Below are positions 1 through 10,490 of a stretch of DNA of 64,000 nucleotides, piece by piece. This DNA comes from Durusdinium trenchii (taxonomy: Eukaryota; Sar; Dinophyceae; Suessiales; Symbiodiniaceae), in the NCBI GenBank assembly GCA_963970005.1, contig CAXAMN010028928.1, forward strand, positions 213,931 through 277,930, in the 5' to 3' direction. The notes beneath the pieces are model-generated. The model was not told where the DNA came from and ran no database searches. It saw only the letters and a list, made by a program, of their open reading frames with translations. The stretch's first letter is position 1, and every line of letters begins with the position of its first letter. Both the position numbers and the translations under genes were made by a program.

Positions 1-91
1 TGGGCTAATCACCAGATGCTTCTGGTGGTTTTCATGCGCTGTTGGGTCAGACTGCTTCACCTGAGCTTGTTCTTGTGGGCAATGGCGGGGT

Positions 92-3000
92 TCATGTCCT
101 CCATTGCTCCAAGAAGTGGAAGGTCCAGAACTTGTGAGCATCCAAAGCTGCCTTGTGGTCAATGGAGTTCATTGCAGAAGGAGCCATCATAGCTGCAGCC
201 TTCTCTGGAACAAAGGCCTGCTTGACATTCTTGTTGGAAGGAGCTGAAGGAGGTTTCTTCCCAGAAGGCTCCTCAGCAGTGAGCACAAATGCAACAGCTA
301 GAGAAATGTCAACACAAACAAACACTTGACAAGAAACAACATCAAACTGATTCAACTCCATGCACAGGCAAAGCACATCCTGGCTTGGTACAGAAGCTTC
401 AGCCACAAGCTCACCAGTGCTAGCGCTATCATTGGAAGAGTCCTTCTCCAAGTAGTACCTCAAAGTCTCCTGAGTTCAATGTACAGAAATGAGCTGGCGT
501 AGGGGTAGGCAGCATATGGGTTTACAACACTACCAACAGACCAACAGAAAAATTGAAGTCTGAAATCCATACGTGTTTCTGAAACCATATTCAGCTTCTC
601 TTCTTCTGTCATCTGTGCCATGGGAGCAGCCCTAGGACGCTTGAGAGGCCTTTCTGTCCTCCATGGTGGTGGAGGGGAAGCCATGTCTTTGTCTACCTTG
701 AGACCTTGGAAAGCCTTCAACAAGAACATTCAGCTTTGTTCAGGTTGTGTACCTGAAGGTTTGAACAGCTAGAAACAGTTTCTCATGAAAAAGAAAAGCC
801 CTTCAGGCTAAACAAAAGCTAGAAACAGTGTTTTCTGAAAAAGAAAAGCCCTGCAGGCTGAGAAAGTTGAATAAAACAAAAGGCAGCCCCTGAGGCTTCA
901 ACATTGTTACCAAAAAACAAAGAAAGCCCTTGTGGCTTCAAATTTGTGCATTGTGAAAGCAAGCAAACATTTTTTCCAGCGGTGGCTTGAGCCTTCATAA
1001 GTTTTTGTGGTCACATGACCTCAGTCAGGAAACCTTCTGCTTTTTCAAAGCGGGTTCCTTCACCATGGAGCTCTCTGGCTTGAGGGAATGGCTTCTGAGT
1101 TTTGTCGGACTGGGATCTTCCGGCCTTTGTAATCCAAAGGCACAATGCTCTTGCTCACCTTCTCCTCGTTGTCGGCTGTCCTGATCCAAAAGAAAGGGCA
1201 ACAAGTGCTGTTGCAAGAAGCTGGCACTGCTCTCTGTAACTTCTGTGAGCTCAAAGATCTTCTCACCATGATCCTTGTGAAGATACCTTATGCAAACACA
1301 AGTGTTGGGTTGGGCAAAACTAGCAACAGAAAACTAGCTGCTAGCATGAAAGCAACTAAACCTTCCAAAGTGCTTGCTGTTCAGTTTGATGTGTGCGTTC
1401 TGCAGGAAGGCTAGTTCTGTGGCACTTGCTTCCAGGAGGTTCCTGGCTGAAGGTGCCACTGTCATTCTTGCACTGCCAGAAGCATGCTCCAAAGTGCCCT
1501 TGAGCTCCTGACTGAACTTCTCTACAATGTCTTCACTGGAAGCATAGGGCTCGTCCCTTGAATGCTTCTCCTTCTGGACCAGAAACAGAACAAGCCTCAC
1601 ACACAGCCTCCCAAAGCAACTGTAGGCATGGCTTTTGTCAACAACATCTTTGGCTTGTGTCCATCCACCCCTCAAGATCTGCTCAAGGAGCTTGGTTTTC
1701 TCTTTCCCTTTCAACTTGTCCAGGTCAGACTTGTAAATGAGCTTGCTGATGTTGTCATGGTGCTTCTTGGAAGTCAACATTGTAGCAGCCAGAGCCAGCC
1801 GAGTAAAGTTCATGCTGCACCCTGGCAAGCGAAAGTCATAGAAGGCCAGGTGGTTCATGTTTTCTTCACCAATGAGCAAAGAGTGGCTACAGGACTTGCC
1901 TTGAATGTGCAGGCATACAAATACATGTGAAGCAACACACATAGCCACCTTGCATCAAGGTTTAGAGATTTGATACCTGCAGCCCTTCATACAAAGGAGG
2001 TTGCAAACGAGTTTTGTTTTAAGCTTGGTGGCTGAAGGAATCCAAGAACAACAGCATGGGGAAATCAGAGCCGCCCATGAACATCTTCATGAAGTAGGCG
2101 ACATCTGACAAATACCCTTGGCAACTTGGGGCACTGCTCTCCACAGCTGAGCATGCATCATTAAGTGGGACACCTGCAGCACTTGCCAGTTGCATCATAA
2201 CTTCCAGTTCATTGCTAGCAATTGCATTACTGTTGTGGCTGTTCATGGCCATGGTTGAGAAGGTAGGAAAAGTTGGGAAGAGCTTTTCGACATCACTCTT
2301 CACCACTTGCCACTGCCAACCTGAGTTGACAAGGCTCTTCATTTCAGAAGTCATGACAAGCTTTCTGCCTTCTGGTGTTTGGCTGCCTTGCTCCATTGCT
2401 CTGCAGTATTGGACAAAGTGACTTGAAGCTAAGCTCAGGAATCTTTCACATCCTGTGAGTGGTGCCAGAAGCTCACCAGACTGAGAAATCAGTTTCTCAT
2501 TTGCTTGCACCTGCTTCTGTCGCCATTTCTATGGCAAGGCTGTTGGGTGGAAGAAGAGCAGGCTTCACCCCACTGGCCAAGACTTCACTACCCTTTCGGT
2601 GAACATTGTATGGGTTCACCATGGAGGAGCCACGGTTGGCAGGGTGGCATAGGACTTCTCTGGGGCATATGGTGGTTGTGTACAGAAGTCCACATGACTC
2701 CAGCTTCTCCAACACTTTCTGGAGCTTGGTGTTCACACCAAGAGTGCAAGCAGGGCTCATCAACTCCCTGACTTCTTTTTCAACATCAGGCGGGCAAGAC
2801 ATTGCTCACTGTGCAGAGATGGCAGCAAAAGGTTCCTATGCACATTTTCTGTTCCCATACTTCATGACATGCGTGCATGTTTCCTTGCTTCCAAATCAAT
2901 CTGGAACCTTGGACTTGGGCCAACATGGAAGGATATTTTCAGCTAGTTCAGCTGGCGACCAAAAGAAAGGCCATGGCTAGCTCAGTTTAGCTAATCACCA

Positions 3001-3279
3001 GCCCCCCTGCTGTCAGAACAGATGCATTTTTTCACTAGGCTCTTCTCAGGTCATCCAAGTGTACCATCATGCTTCCTTAGCGCGCTTGGTAAATTTGCCA
3101 GTTCTGTTGTACTCTCTCTTGGAAAGACCATCGCATGTGCAGTCTTCAGACAGAAAGTCAAAGACTGCCCCCAACTGCTCTGAATCCAAAGCTACTTGCA
3201 AATCAGCTGAGCTAGCTCTCTTGCCAGGAGCCCTGACATCCACCAAGGTGGAACCAAACTTTTGACAAAGTGTATGCAC
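92..3279 (-). CDS. Spliced gene, unrecognised protein
   Basis: Seen: coding-like blocks follow each other on the minus strand at about 3279-3067, 2802-2500, 2523-2024, 1899-1375, 1270-1060, 729-540 and 440-92, with short non-coding gaps. They read as one globular protein. Recognisable stretches are GLLYTTTICPREVLCHP (about 2690), SGELLAPLTGCERFLSLA (about 2470), ENMNHLAFYDFRLPG (about 1860) and CFGRLCVRLVLFLVQKEK (about 1610). One junction can be joined exactly (2024 to 1899) and stays in frame. Near 2510-2520 the frame changes without an obvious intron, so the copy may carry a frameshift. The tail is rich in Ser, Pro and Lys. I do not recognise a domain and assign no function. It looks like a dinoflagellate-specific family, and I have a vague memory of similar predicted proteins, but that is not evidence. 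The 5' end may lie upstream of 3279. It is the only good candidate for a host gene in the window. Confidence 0.55.
767..940 (-). repeat. Degenerate internal repeat in an intron
   Basis: Two 43-45 bp copies (767-811 and 817-859) share AGCTAGAAACAGT followed by GAAAAAGAAAAGCCCT. Two shorter relatives follow at 880-900 and 921-940 (GCCCxTGxGGCTTCA). The stretch lies between two coding-like blocks of the minus-strand gene, so it is probably intronic. Confidence 0.6.
1900..2023 (-). other. Intron with CAAG at both junctions
   Basis: Removing 124 bases joins ...FSHQ to GKSCSHSLL in frame. The exon before the intron ends in CAAG (plus-strand CTTG at 2024-2027) and the intron itself ends in CAAG (CTTG at 1900-1903), so the splice point is ambiguous over four bases. 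None of the possible cuts gives GT-AG; CT-AG or GC-AA result. Non-canonical ends and short junction repeats are typical of dinoflagellate introns, including transposon-like introners. Confidence 0.5.
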
Positions 3280-3390
3280 TTTTGAACTAGACTACGAGTG
3301 GCCCAAAAGCATTTTTCATCACGTAGGAAGTCAGAGTGTGAGTTATGTGTTAAGTGTTCAGTGTGAAGTGTTAAGTCGAGTGAGTTGAGG

Positions 3391-3462
3391 CAGTGTGTGG
3401 GTCTCTGTGTGTGTATCTATGTCTGCGTGTGTATGAGTCCCTGTCTGTGTGTGTGTGTGTCC
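3391..3462. repeat. TG-rich microsatellite
   Basis: Interrupted TGTG runs. Together with the flanking GAGTGTGAGTTATG-like sequence from 3340 they form a TG-rich zone between the host gene and the first minisatellite. No gene is seen in 3280-3480. Confidence 0.7.
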
Positions 3463-3481
3463 GAGTAAGTTGAGGCAGTAA

Positions 3482-3955
3482 GATCTCCGCGTACCAAACT
3501 TGCACTACCAAATCACTAGTTCTCATCTTCCAGGTCCCCAAGTACTCCGCGTACTAGAGTTGTACTACAGAGCCGCCAGTTCTCGTCTTCCAGCTCCACA
3601 GATACTCCGCGTAGTTGTACTACCGAGTCGCCAGTTCTCCTCTTCCAGCTCCTCAGATACTCCGCGAGTCCACGTACTCCAGTTGTACTATACAGAGTCG
3701 CCAGGTCTCATCTTCCAGCTCGCCAGCTACTCCGAGTCGCCACTTCTCGTCTTCCAGCTCCCCAGCCCCAGATACTGAGTGTGCTAAGGTTGTACTACAG
3801 AGTCGTCAGTTCTCATCTGGCCGTCCCCATATACTCCGCGTGCTAAAGTTGTACTACCAAGTCGCCAGTTCTCATCTTCCAGCTCCCCACATACTCCGCG
3901 TACTCAAGTTGTACTAGCCCCTCGCCCGTTCTTATATCTTCCAGCTCCACAGATA
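3482..3955. repeat. Minisatellite, unit about 60 bp
   Basis: About eight degenerate copies of a unit containing CTCCGCGTACT, then GTTGTACTACAGAG, then CGCCAGTTCTCGTCTTCCAG. Starts are visible near 3482, 3544, 3604, 3659, 3729, 3833 and 3893. Open frames across it come from the period and are not genes. Confidence 0.85.
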
Positions 3956-4009
3956 CGCCCTCTCGCCTTCTTTCGCGCTCTCGACCCGCACGCTCTCCGC
4001 AGAGAGGGT

Positions 4010-4475
4010 TGCGCACGTATGGGACAAATCGCACTCTCGCCTGCATTTCGCGCGCTCGACACGCACGATCTCCGCAGACTCTCGCCTGCATTTCGCGCAC
4101 TCGACATGCACGATCTCCGCACAGGGTTGCGCGCAAAGGGGACAATTCGCACTCTCGCCTGCATTTCGCGCGCTCGACACGCACGATCTCCGCAGAGGGT
4201 TGCGCGCACACCGGACAAATCGCACACTCGCCTGCATTTCGCGCACTCGACACGGACTATCTCCGCAGAAGGTTGCACGCGGACCGGACAAATCGCACTC
4301 TCGCCTGCATTTCGCGCACTCGACACGCACGATCTCCGCAGAGGGTTGCGCGCGGACCGGACAAATCGCACTCTCGCCTGCATTTCGCGCACTCGACACG
4401 CCCGGACAAATCGCACTCTCGCCTGCATTTCGTGCCCTCGACACGCACGATCTCCGCAGAGGGTTGCATTTTCGG
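4010..4475. repeat. Minisatellite, unit about 73 bp
   Basis: Seven copies of a GC-rich unit with CTCGCCTGCATTTCGCGC, CTCGACACGCACGATCTCCG and AGAGGGTTGCGCGC. Most starts are 71-75 bp apart. Two steps of 43-47 bp mark internally deleted units (about 4033 to 4080 and 4374 to 4417). It adjoins the 60-bp array but shares no sequence with it. Long frames on both strands here are periodicity artefacts. 4476-4689 is AT-rich and holds no gene. Confidence 0.88.
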
Positions 4476-4689
4476 TTGACGCTGTTCGTCCCACCCTCAG
4501 CCTTTAAAGGAGAATGCATAAAGTGGGGAAATGTTTTTCATTAGGGGTGAGAGATCGAAAAAATATATTTAACGCATCAATAAAAATATTCCACACGCAT
4601 CAACAAAAAGTTTAATGAATCAAAAAAATATTCCAAATAGCAGTAGCAGTAAGAGCAGCAACCGGACTATAGCAGCAGTATCGTAGTGG

Positions 4690-5112
4690 TAGTCGTAGTG
4701 TTTCGTGGCAGGCGCAGTACTTTGTGGACCTTGCAATGCACATTTCGTGGCAGGTGCAGGACTTTGTGGATGTTGAAGTGCAGAGTTGGTGGCCGGTGGT
4801 AGGCGCAGGACTTTATGGGCCTTGGAGCGCAGATTTCGTGGCAGGCGCAGGACTTTGTGGACCTTGAAGTGCAGATTTCGTGGCAGGTGCAGGACTTTGT
4901 GGGCCTTGGAGTGCAGATTTCGTGGCAGGTGCAGGACTTTGTAGCCTTGGAGTGCAGATTTCGTGGCAGGTGCAGGACTTTGTGGCCTTGGAGTGCAGAT
5001 TTCGTGGCAGGCGCAGAAGTTTTTGATGTGGAAGTGTAGAGTTGGTGGCAGGTGCAGGACTTTGTGGGCCTTGGAGTGCAGATTTGGTGGCAGGCGCAAG
5101 ACTTTGTGGACC
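4690..5112. repeat. 42-bp minisatellite, block 1
   Basis: About ten units of GTGCAGATTTCGTGGCAGG, YGCAGGACTTTGTGG and RCCTTGGA, with GGCAGGTGCAGG and GGCAGGCGCAGG subtypes alternating. A distinctive variant (TTTTTGATGTGGAAGTGTAG) sits near 5010-5040. The block is repeated as a whole at 5379-5922. The period is a multiple of three, which gives long false ORFs on both strands. Confidence 0.9.
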
Positions 5113-5164
5113 TTGAAGTGCAGATTTCGTGGCAGGCGTAGTACTTTGTGGATGTTGAACTGCA

Positions 5165-5222
5165 GATAGACAGATTAAATACATAGATAGGTAGATAGAT
5201 TGATAGATAGAGAGATAGAGGA
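5165..5222. repeat. GATA-type microsatellite
   Basis: Imperfect AGATAGAT tract directly after the first 42-bp block. 5225-5378 holds no gene; a short CTTG run lies at about 5361-5376. Confidence 0.8.
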
Positions 5223-5378
5223 GGCATATTTGCTTGGTTAGAAAAATTTGGCACCGGGGAGTTCACCTTAAAATATTGATTTCGTGGCAGGCGAAATAGT
5301 GTGTCGGGGATGAAGTGCAGATTTCCCAGCAGCACACCAGATCCAAAGGTGAGCAGCTCGTGCTTGCTTGCTTGCTTG

Positions 5379-5922
5379 TCGTAGTGTTTCGTGGCAGGTG
5401 CAGTACTTTGTGGACCTTGCAATGCACATGTTGAAATGCAGAGTTGGTGGCCAGTGGTAGGCGCAGGACTTTATGGACCTTGGAGCGCAGATTTCGTGGC
5501 AGGCTGCAGGACTTTGTGGACCTTGAAATGCAGATTTCGTGGCAGGTGCAGGACTTTGTGGGCCTTGGAGCGCAGATTTCGTGGCAGGCGCAGGACTTTG
5601 TGGACCTTGAAGTGCAGATTTCGTTGCAGGTGCAGGACCTTGTGAGCCTTGGAGTGCAGATTTCGTGGCAGGCGCAGGACTTTGTGGACCTTGAAGTGCA
5701 GATTTCGTGGCAGGTGCAGGACTTTGTGGGCCTTGGAGTGCAGATTTCGTGGCAGGCGCAGGACTTTGTGGACCTTGAAGTGCAGATTTCGTGGCAGGTG
5801 CAGGACTTTGTGGCCTTGGAGTGCAGATTTCGTGGCAGGCGCAGGAGTTTTTGATGTGGAAGTGTAGAGTTGGTGGCAGGTGCAGGACTTTGTGTGCCTT
5901 GGAGTGCAGATTTGGTGGCAGG
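5379..5922. repeat. 42-bp minisatellite, block 2
   Basis: A second copy of the 4690-5112 block. It starts with the same GTAGTGTTTCGTGGCAGG and contains the same GTTGGTGGCC variant and the same TTTTTGATGTGGAAGTGTAG variant (about 5849). It has about three extra regular units in between. The shared order of odd units shows that the block was copied as a segment and one copy later expanded. Confidence 0.9.
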
Positions 5923-6004
5923 ACCAGCGGACCAGCGAGAGGACCAGGGGACCAGCCAGCGGACCAGAGGACCAGCGGAGAAGGGGACCAGCGGACCAGA
6001 TGAC
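5923..6004. repeat. GGACCAG short tandem repeat
   Basis: Eight or more copies of GGACCAG separated by CG, CGAGA, GG or CCAGC spacers, directly abutting the 42-bp array. Confidence 0.85.
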
Positions 6005-6084
6005 CGGCCACCCACACGACTGGGAATTCCAATGGATTTCATCGCAAAACGAAAAGTTTTTTGATTCGGATATACTTCTATGCC

Positions 6085-6200
6085 ATTGTGCGTATAGAAG
6101 TGTAAGTGTTCAAGTGTAAGTGTGGAAGCGTAAGTGTTCAAGTGTAAGTGTCGAAGTGTCAGTGTTCAAGTGCAAGTGTAGAAGTGTCAGTGTTCAAGAG
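6085..6200. repeat. AAGTGTAAGTGTTC tandem repeat
   Basis: About eight copies of a 12-14 bp unit (GAAGTGTAAGTGTTCAAGTG and variants). 6200-6400 has no recognisable gene. Confidence 0.85.
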
Positions 6201-6404
6201 ATTTTCCGGAAGAACCCTTCGCAATGCTTTCGGGAAAAATACATCAAAAGTGCATCAAGAATTTACCGACAATTCATCTAAGATTTTTAGTTTTTCAAAT
6301 TACTTATCTTTAAAAAAGGTATCAAACACACTACAACTCACAAGAAAACTAAACACAAGTTCCAAATTGAATGACATCTTCATGAAAAGGATACTTACAC
6401 AAAG

Positions 6405-6945
6405 TCTCTACCTGAAGTAAAGTACACTCAGGTAAAAGCGCCCAAGTGAATTCACATCCTCAAGTAAAAGCACATCAACTTCCCAAGTAAAATGACATCC
6501 TCAAGTAAAAGCTTCTCAAGTGAATTCACACCCTCAAGTAAACACTTCTCAAGTGAAATGACAGCCCCAAATGGCTCACAGTGCGCAGAACATTTTACAA
6601 ACCTAGACAACAGCATGCGCAGCTGCTTCCAAAGCAGCCATGGTGACAGCAACTCACAGAGCCAAAGATTTCTCACATCACATGCACCCTCACACTGGCA
6701 AAAACATCAGAGAACATGTCCCAAGAACAAGTTTCATCTTTCAAGCAACGTAACATCAAGTAAATGGTCTCCCATCAGAAAGATAAAGACCCTCAAGTGA
6801 ACGCTCTTCTTCCTAAAGTGAAGAAATGTCAATATCCTCAAGTAAATTCCTCCCTCAAGCAGACAGGCTTTGTTTCAAGTCAAGAAGGGTACACATGCTC
6901 CACAACAAAAATTCCATAGCGCAAATACCCTCAAGTACACGTTGT
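6405..6945. repeat. Interspersed CTCAAGTAAA motif
   Basis: CTCAAGTAAA or CTCAAGTGAA recurs about fifteen times, densely at 6405-6560 (every 20-30 bp) and sparsely to 6945. This looks like an old, diverged tandem repeat. A frame at 6492-6800 crosses it and shows no protein features. Confidence 0.6.
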
Positions 6946-6959
6946 CCTGTAAAACACCT

Positions 6960-8924
6960 GCCTCTTTGGACAAAGCCAGCTGACATAAATTGAAACATTT
7001 TCTGCTTCAAAATCACGCTCTCAAAAATTTATACATAACCTAAAAAATTGGATTTAACCTGAATTGGATTTACATTTACATTTACGCAATTTGTTACGTA
7101 ACTTTTCCTTAGTAGAACCCAAATTTGCTTGAATTTGGTTAGTAAAATTACGAATTTCGACGAAATCGGGCAAGACTGTTGTGGCAAATGCACGAAAGGA
7201 CCGTAGGCAGGTGATGCAGAAAGCTCGTGTTTGGCCAGCTCTATTGATCGGCGCCATGGGTACGAGAGCCTTTCCAGAATTGGACCGGAGACTGTTGGGT
7301 GCAAGGTGGCCGCGGGTCGCAGCTTGACAGCTCAGCGGTATGTCGCTGCGAGCGGCTCCTTCCTTTATGACCCAGGCCACTGCACTGTTGGGCAAGTGGT
7401 GGTGACGGTCACATGCCTTCCCCACTCCAATTGGACCGAAGTCCAATCATTCTACCCGTGAGGATCGGATTTGTCCTTTGCACATCAACTGCCTGTTCAT
7501 GATCCTTGCGTCCAGTTGTTGTCTTCTACTCAGCCAGCAACTCAGCTGGTGTGGTGGGGGTGTATTGGAAACGAGAGCGATCGTCTGCCCAACCGTGCCC
7601 AGCATTACCCGGCTCCTTGGACTGCGTACATACCGGCTCTATGGCCGGATGGAAACGAGGCTTTCCAACGTAAGACTTATGGCGATACGGCTGATAACCT
7701 CTGTTTACAATGAGCCGCCAACTGGCTGCATAACGGTTGCCACTAAGCGCGCACCTGCTTCTTGAGCCAAAGTAACGAATGTTGGGTGAAAGGACTATAG
7801 CGCGCAACATACTATCGCGATAACACAATCTCAATTGTGGAAAGCGTGACGAAACACTGCCAAACTTGCAAAACTAAGCCCCCTAAGACTAGGAGAATCA
7901 AGCGTGAGAAGCATGGGTCACAGGACACTAATCATAAGAGACGGCTGAGAGACAACATATGTCATTATGGGGCCCAACTAAAATGTTCTGGGGTAAGCTG
8001 AGAAACAAAGATGACATACCGCAGCAATTACAACGAGATGGATTCACTTGACATTAAAGGACTTTCCCACGAGGCTGTCTGAGATCATGAGTCTGCGATC
8101 ACGCACGGCGCAAACGCAATCAGCAAAAACCGCGGGGGGCAATTGCGTGGCGACAAGTCACATCTGGCGATCACTGGCGCTTGATGAAGAGTAACGGAGC
8201 CTGGGTTAAACAAACTGTTGCAGTTGAGCCGTCCGCGCCTCTCAGCCCGCTGCTCAGCTTGTCCCAAATAAATCGCGAAGTTGGGCGACAAAGCCTGCCC
8301 CCACCTCAGAAATGGACATTTGTTGCAACATATCACGCAGAGCTTTATCCTAGGGCCACGGCTCATCAGTCGGCTCCATCGGGTCGTCAGGAGAAAGGGG
8401 CCCGCGCCAAGAGCCACCACCTCGAATTGCTTGATTGCGATATTGCTCAGCAATTCCTGGTGTGATGTGGCTATTTCCCTTCCTTCCCTTCCTGGTCTCC
8501 CTTAAATTCTTTTGGCTTCTATTGTTCAACTCCTGCGTGTGTAGGTTCTTAAATCATTCACCTGGCGCGCCATGGGCCATAAAATTGGTGACAAGGTGCG
8601 TAAAAAACCTGACCGGCCGCAACCTGCGCTGTCTCGCACTTGCGCCCCTTCACCATCTCCACACCGCCTTAGCAAACTTTCCTGTAGCATGTAAACCCGC
8701 AACTCCAGCTGCTTGGAACGCTAAGCCGCTAAACGCAATCTTTGAAGAACAGACTGAAAGAGACCAAACCGTCCACGTCCTTCCCACACCGCTTTGCCCA
8801 CACACTCGGGAAAATGCACACTGATTGACCTAGTAATGAAACCTAAGAGCCCAGGGTGATAAAGAACCTGAAAAATAGGACAATTGATGAGTCAAACCTT
8901 CTTGTCAAAACCTAACTTAAGTGC
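6960..8924. other. No gene recognised
   Basis: Several 90-130 codon frames exist on both strands (for example minus 7054-7446, 7526-7834 and 8085-8453). They overlap each other, carry no motif I know and end without continuation, so I do not annotate them. GATTTACATTTACATTTACG near 7068 is a small local repeat. Confidence 0.5.
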
Positions 8925-10143
8925 ACAAGCGCACGTACACGCTAAGGGCCGGACGCGCGGGTAAAAGAAATAAAGGAATGACATGACCGGACATGAAGGT
9001 GGAAAAGACACGAGAGGAAAGAGAAAAAGAATGTGTGTGTGTGTCTGTGCATGAAAATTTTCGGGTCACAGGGAATCCTTCGATTGTGTAATTTGTTCCT
9101 GCGACTTGCTTTTAGCAGGGGGGCAACCTTGTGAGCATAGCTGGTTGCCCAACAAAAAGGGCTACGCCACGACTGATATGGAATCTGATCAACTCCACGT
9201 ACCTGCTTCTTTTTGAACTGTTGACCAGGCTGTGACTCCACTCTCCAGTAAAGGGCTAATGAGTTCTGCAGACATGGGCGGTCGTCGTCAGCCTGTCCGC
9301 GGTTTCCGACCTTCAAATTCGTGGGCTTTGGAGGCTTCATTTTATAGGCCCCATGTTTCCTGACCTCCTAGGCTTTCATACCTCGCTTCATCCCAGCCCA
9401 GGGTGAACTCGGGGAGTGTCCCCTGTGGCCCCGTTGATCAGGGGTTTGTCTAGGTTTCCATTGCTCGGAAACAGAGTAGCTCGCAGCGAGAGTAGGCTTA
9501 CGTCAAAATTATTTGCCAAGACTTGATGAATTATTGCATTTGAGTAGTGGGCAGCTCTCGAGCAGGCCGAAAAACGTGTCCACAGCGGACAGAGCAGGCA
9601 GCCCTTGAGCACGCCACGAGGTGGCCGCAGCGGCCGAAGCTCTTTCAAAGCCCACTGGGGCCTGTCTCAACCTTAAGTGCACACAGGGCGTGCTCAACGG
9701 GGCCAGGTCTACCTAGGTTTTCTCTAATGAGGTCTGGCTTCGCTGGTTTCGCCTCCATTTGGTTTCCCCTTCCATCTCTCCCCTCCACACACATCTTCTT
9801 TCCTTTTTCTTTTCATGTCCTTCTGCCTTCATGTTCCGTCATCTCATTCCGTTCTTTCTTTTGCAACACCCCGGCCCTTGGCATGTACGCGCGCAACTTA
9901 CCTTCAACCCAGGTTTTAGGTCGCCCGGGGGCTTTGACAATGAGCTCTGGTTCACTGGTTGTCCCTGTGCATTTGGTTCCCCTTTCATCGCAACCACACA
10001 CAGGTCTCGTCATTCTTTTGTCTCCTTTGCGCGCACTCATGCACGTTTGCTAGCTGCTTGCCCCTTAGTTTTTGAACATGAAGCCCTTGGAGTCACAGGG
10101 AACCCTTCGATTGTGTAATTTGTTCCTGCGATTTGCTTTTAGC
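8925..10143 (+). mobile_element. Dispersed repeat family X, copy 1
   Basis: 9384-10090 matches 21360-22040 over most of its length. Both contain CCCAGCCCAGGGTGA, GTAGCTCGCAGCGAG or AGCAGCTCGCAGCGAG, ATTTGCCAAGAC and TTATTGCATT. Both also share a pyrimidine-rich stretch with CTTCATGT and GTCATCTCAT, then GGTCGCCC and TTGTCCCTGTGCA. This copy is bounded by 53-bp direct repeats (9065-9117 and 10091-10143, CCTTCGATTGTGTAATTTG). Its left part, 8925-9045, is an inverted copy of about 9790-9900. No coding frame is conserved between copies, so it is probably a non-autonomous element. A hairpin (GGGCAACC/GGTTGCCC) lies at 9117-9152. Confidence 0.65.
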
Positions 10144-10490
10144 ACTTTTAGCAGCACAGTGGAACAACCACATCAAGCTTTTCCTTCAACATTTGAGTCA
10201 TGTTGATCGAATCATGGATCGGGGCCCCGCCTTCACGCTTGCCAAATTGATCAAACACAAGACGCTGATCCTTATGTTGAAGTTGGACTACCCTCTCAAC
10301 GATGCTTCCGCGTCCCTCGGCTTCTCCGCTGTGCACACCTTAAGTTCACAATTGTCCGGCTGTCTACGCAGGGCATCTTGTCGGACGGATTCATTCGCCT
10401 GCAGCTCCTGGCGGGGTTCCAATCAGGACAACTAATCGGACAACTACCTCCCCAACTTGGGCTTCTACTGCCGTTGCTGCTAGCCGGGTC

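Noticed and set aside
3482-4475. CRISPR-like array
   Set aside because: Repeats are directly tandem and diverged, without unique spacers, and the DNA is eukaryotic.
4009-4507. Arg/Cys-rich frames of 150-196 codons on both strands
   Set aside because: They are translations of the 73-bp repeat; several frames are open at once.
7054-8453. Three minus-strand frames that might form a gene
   Set aside because: No motif, no plausible joining, and comparable frames on the other strand.
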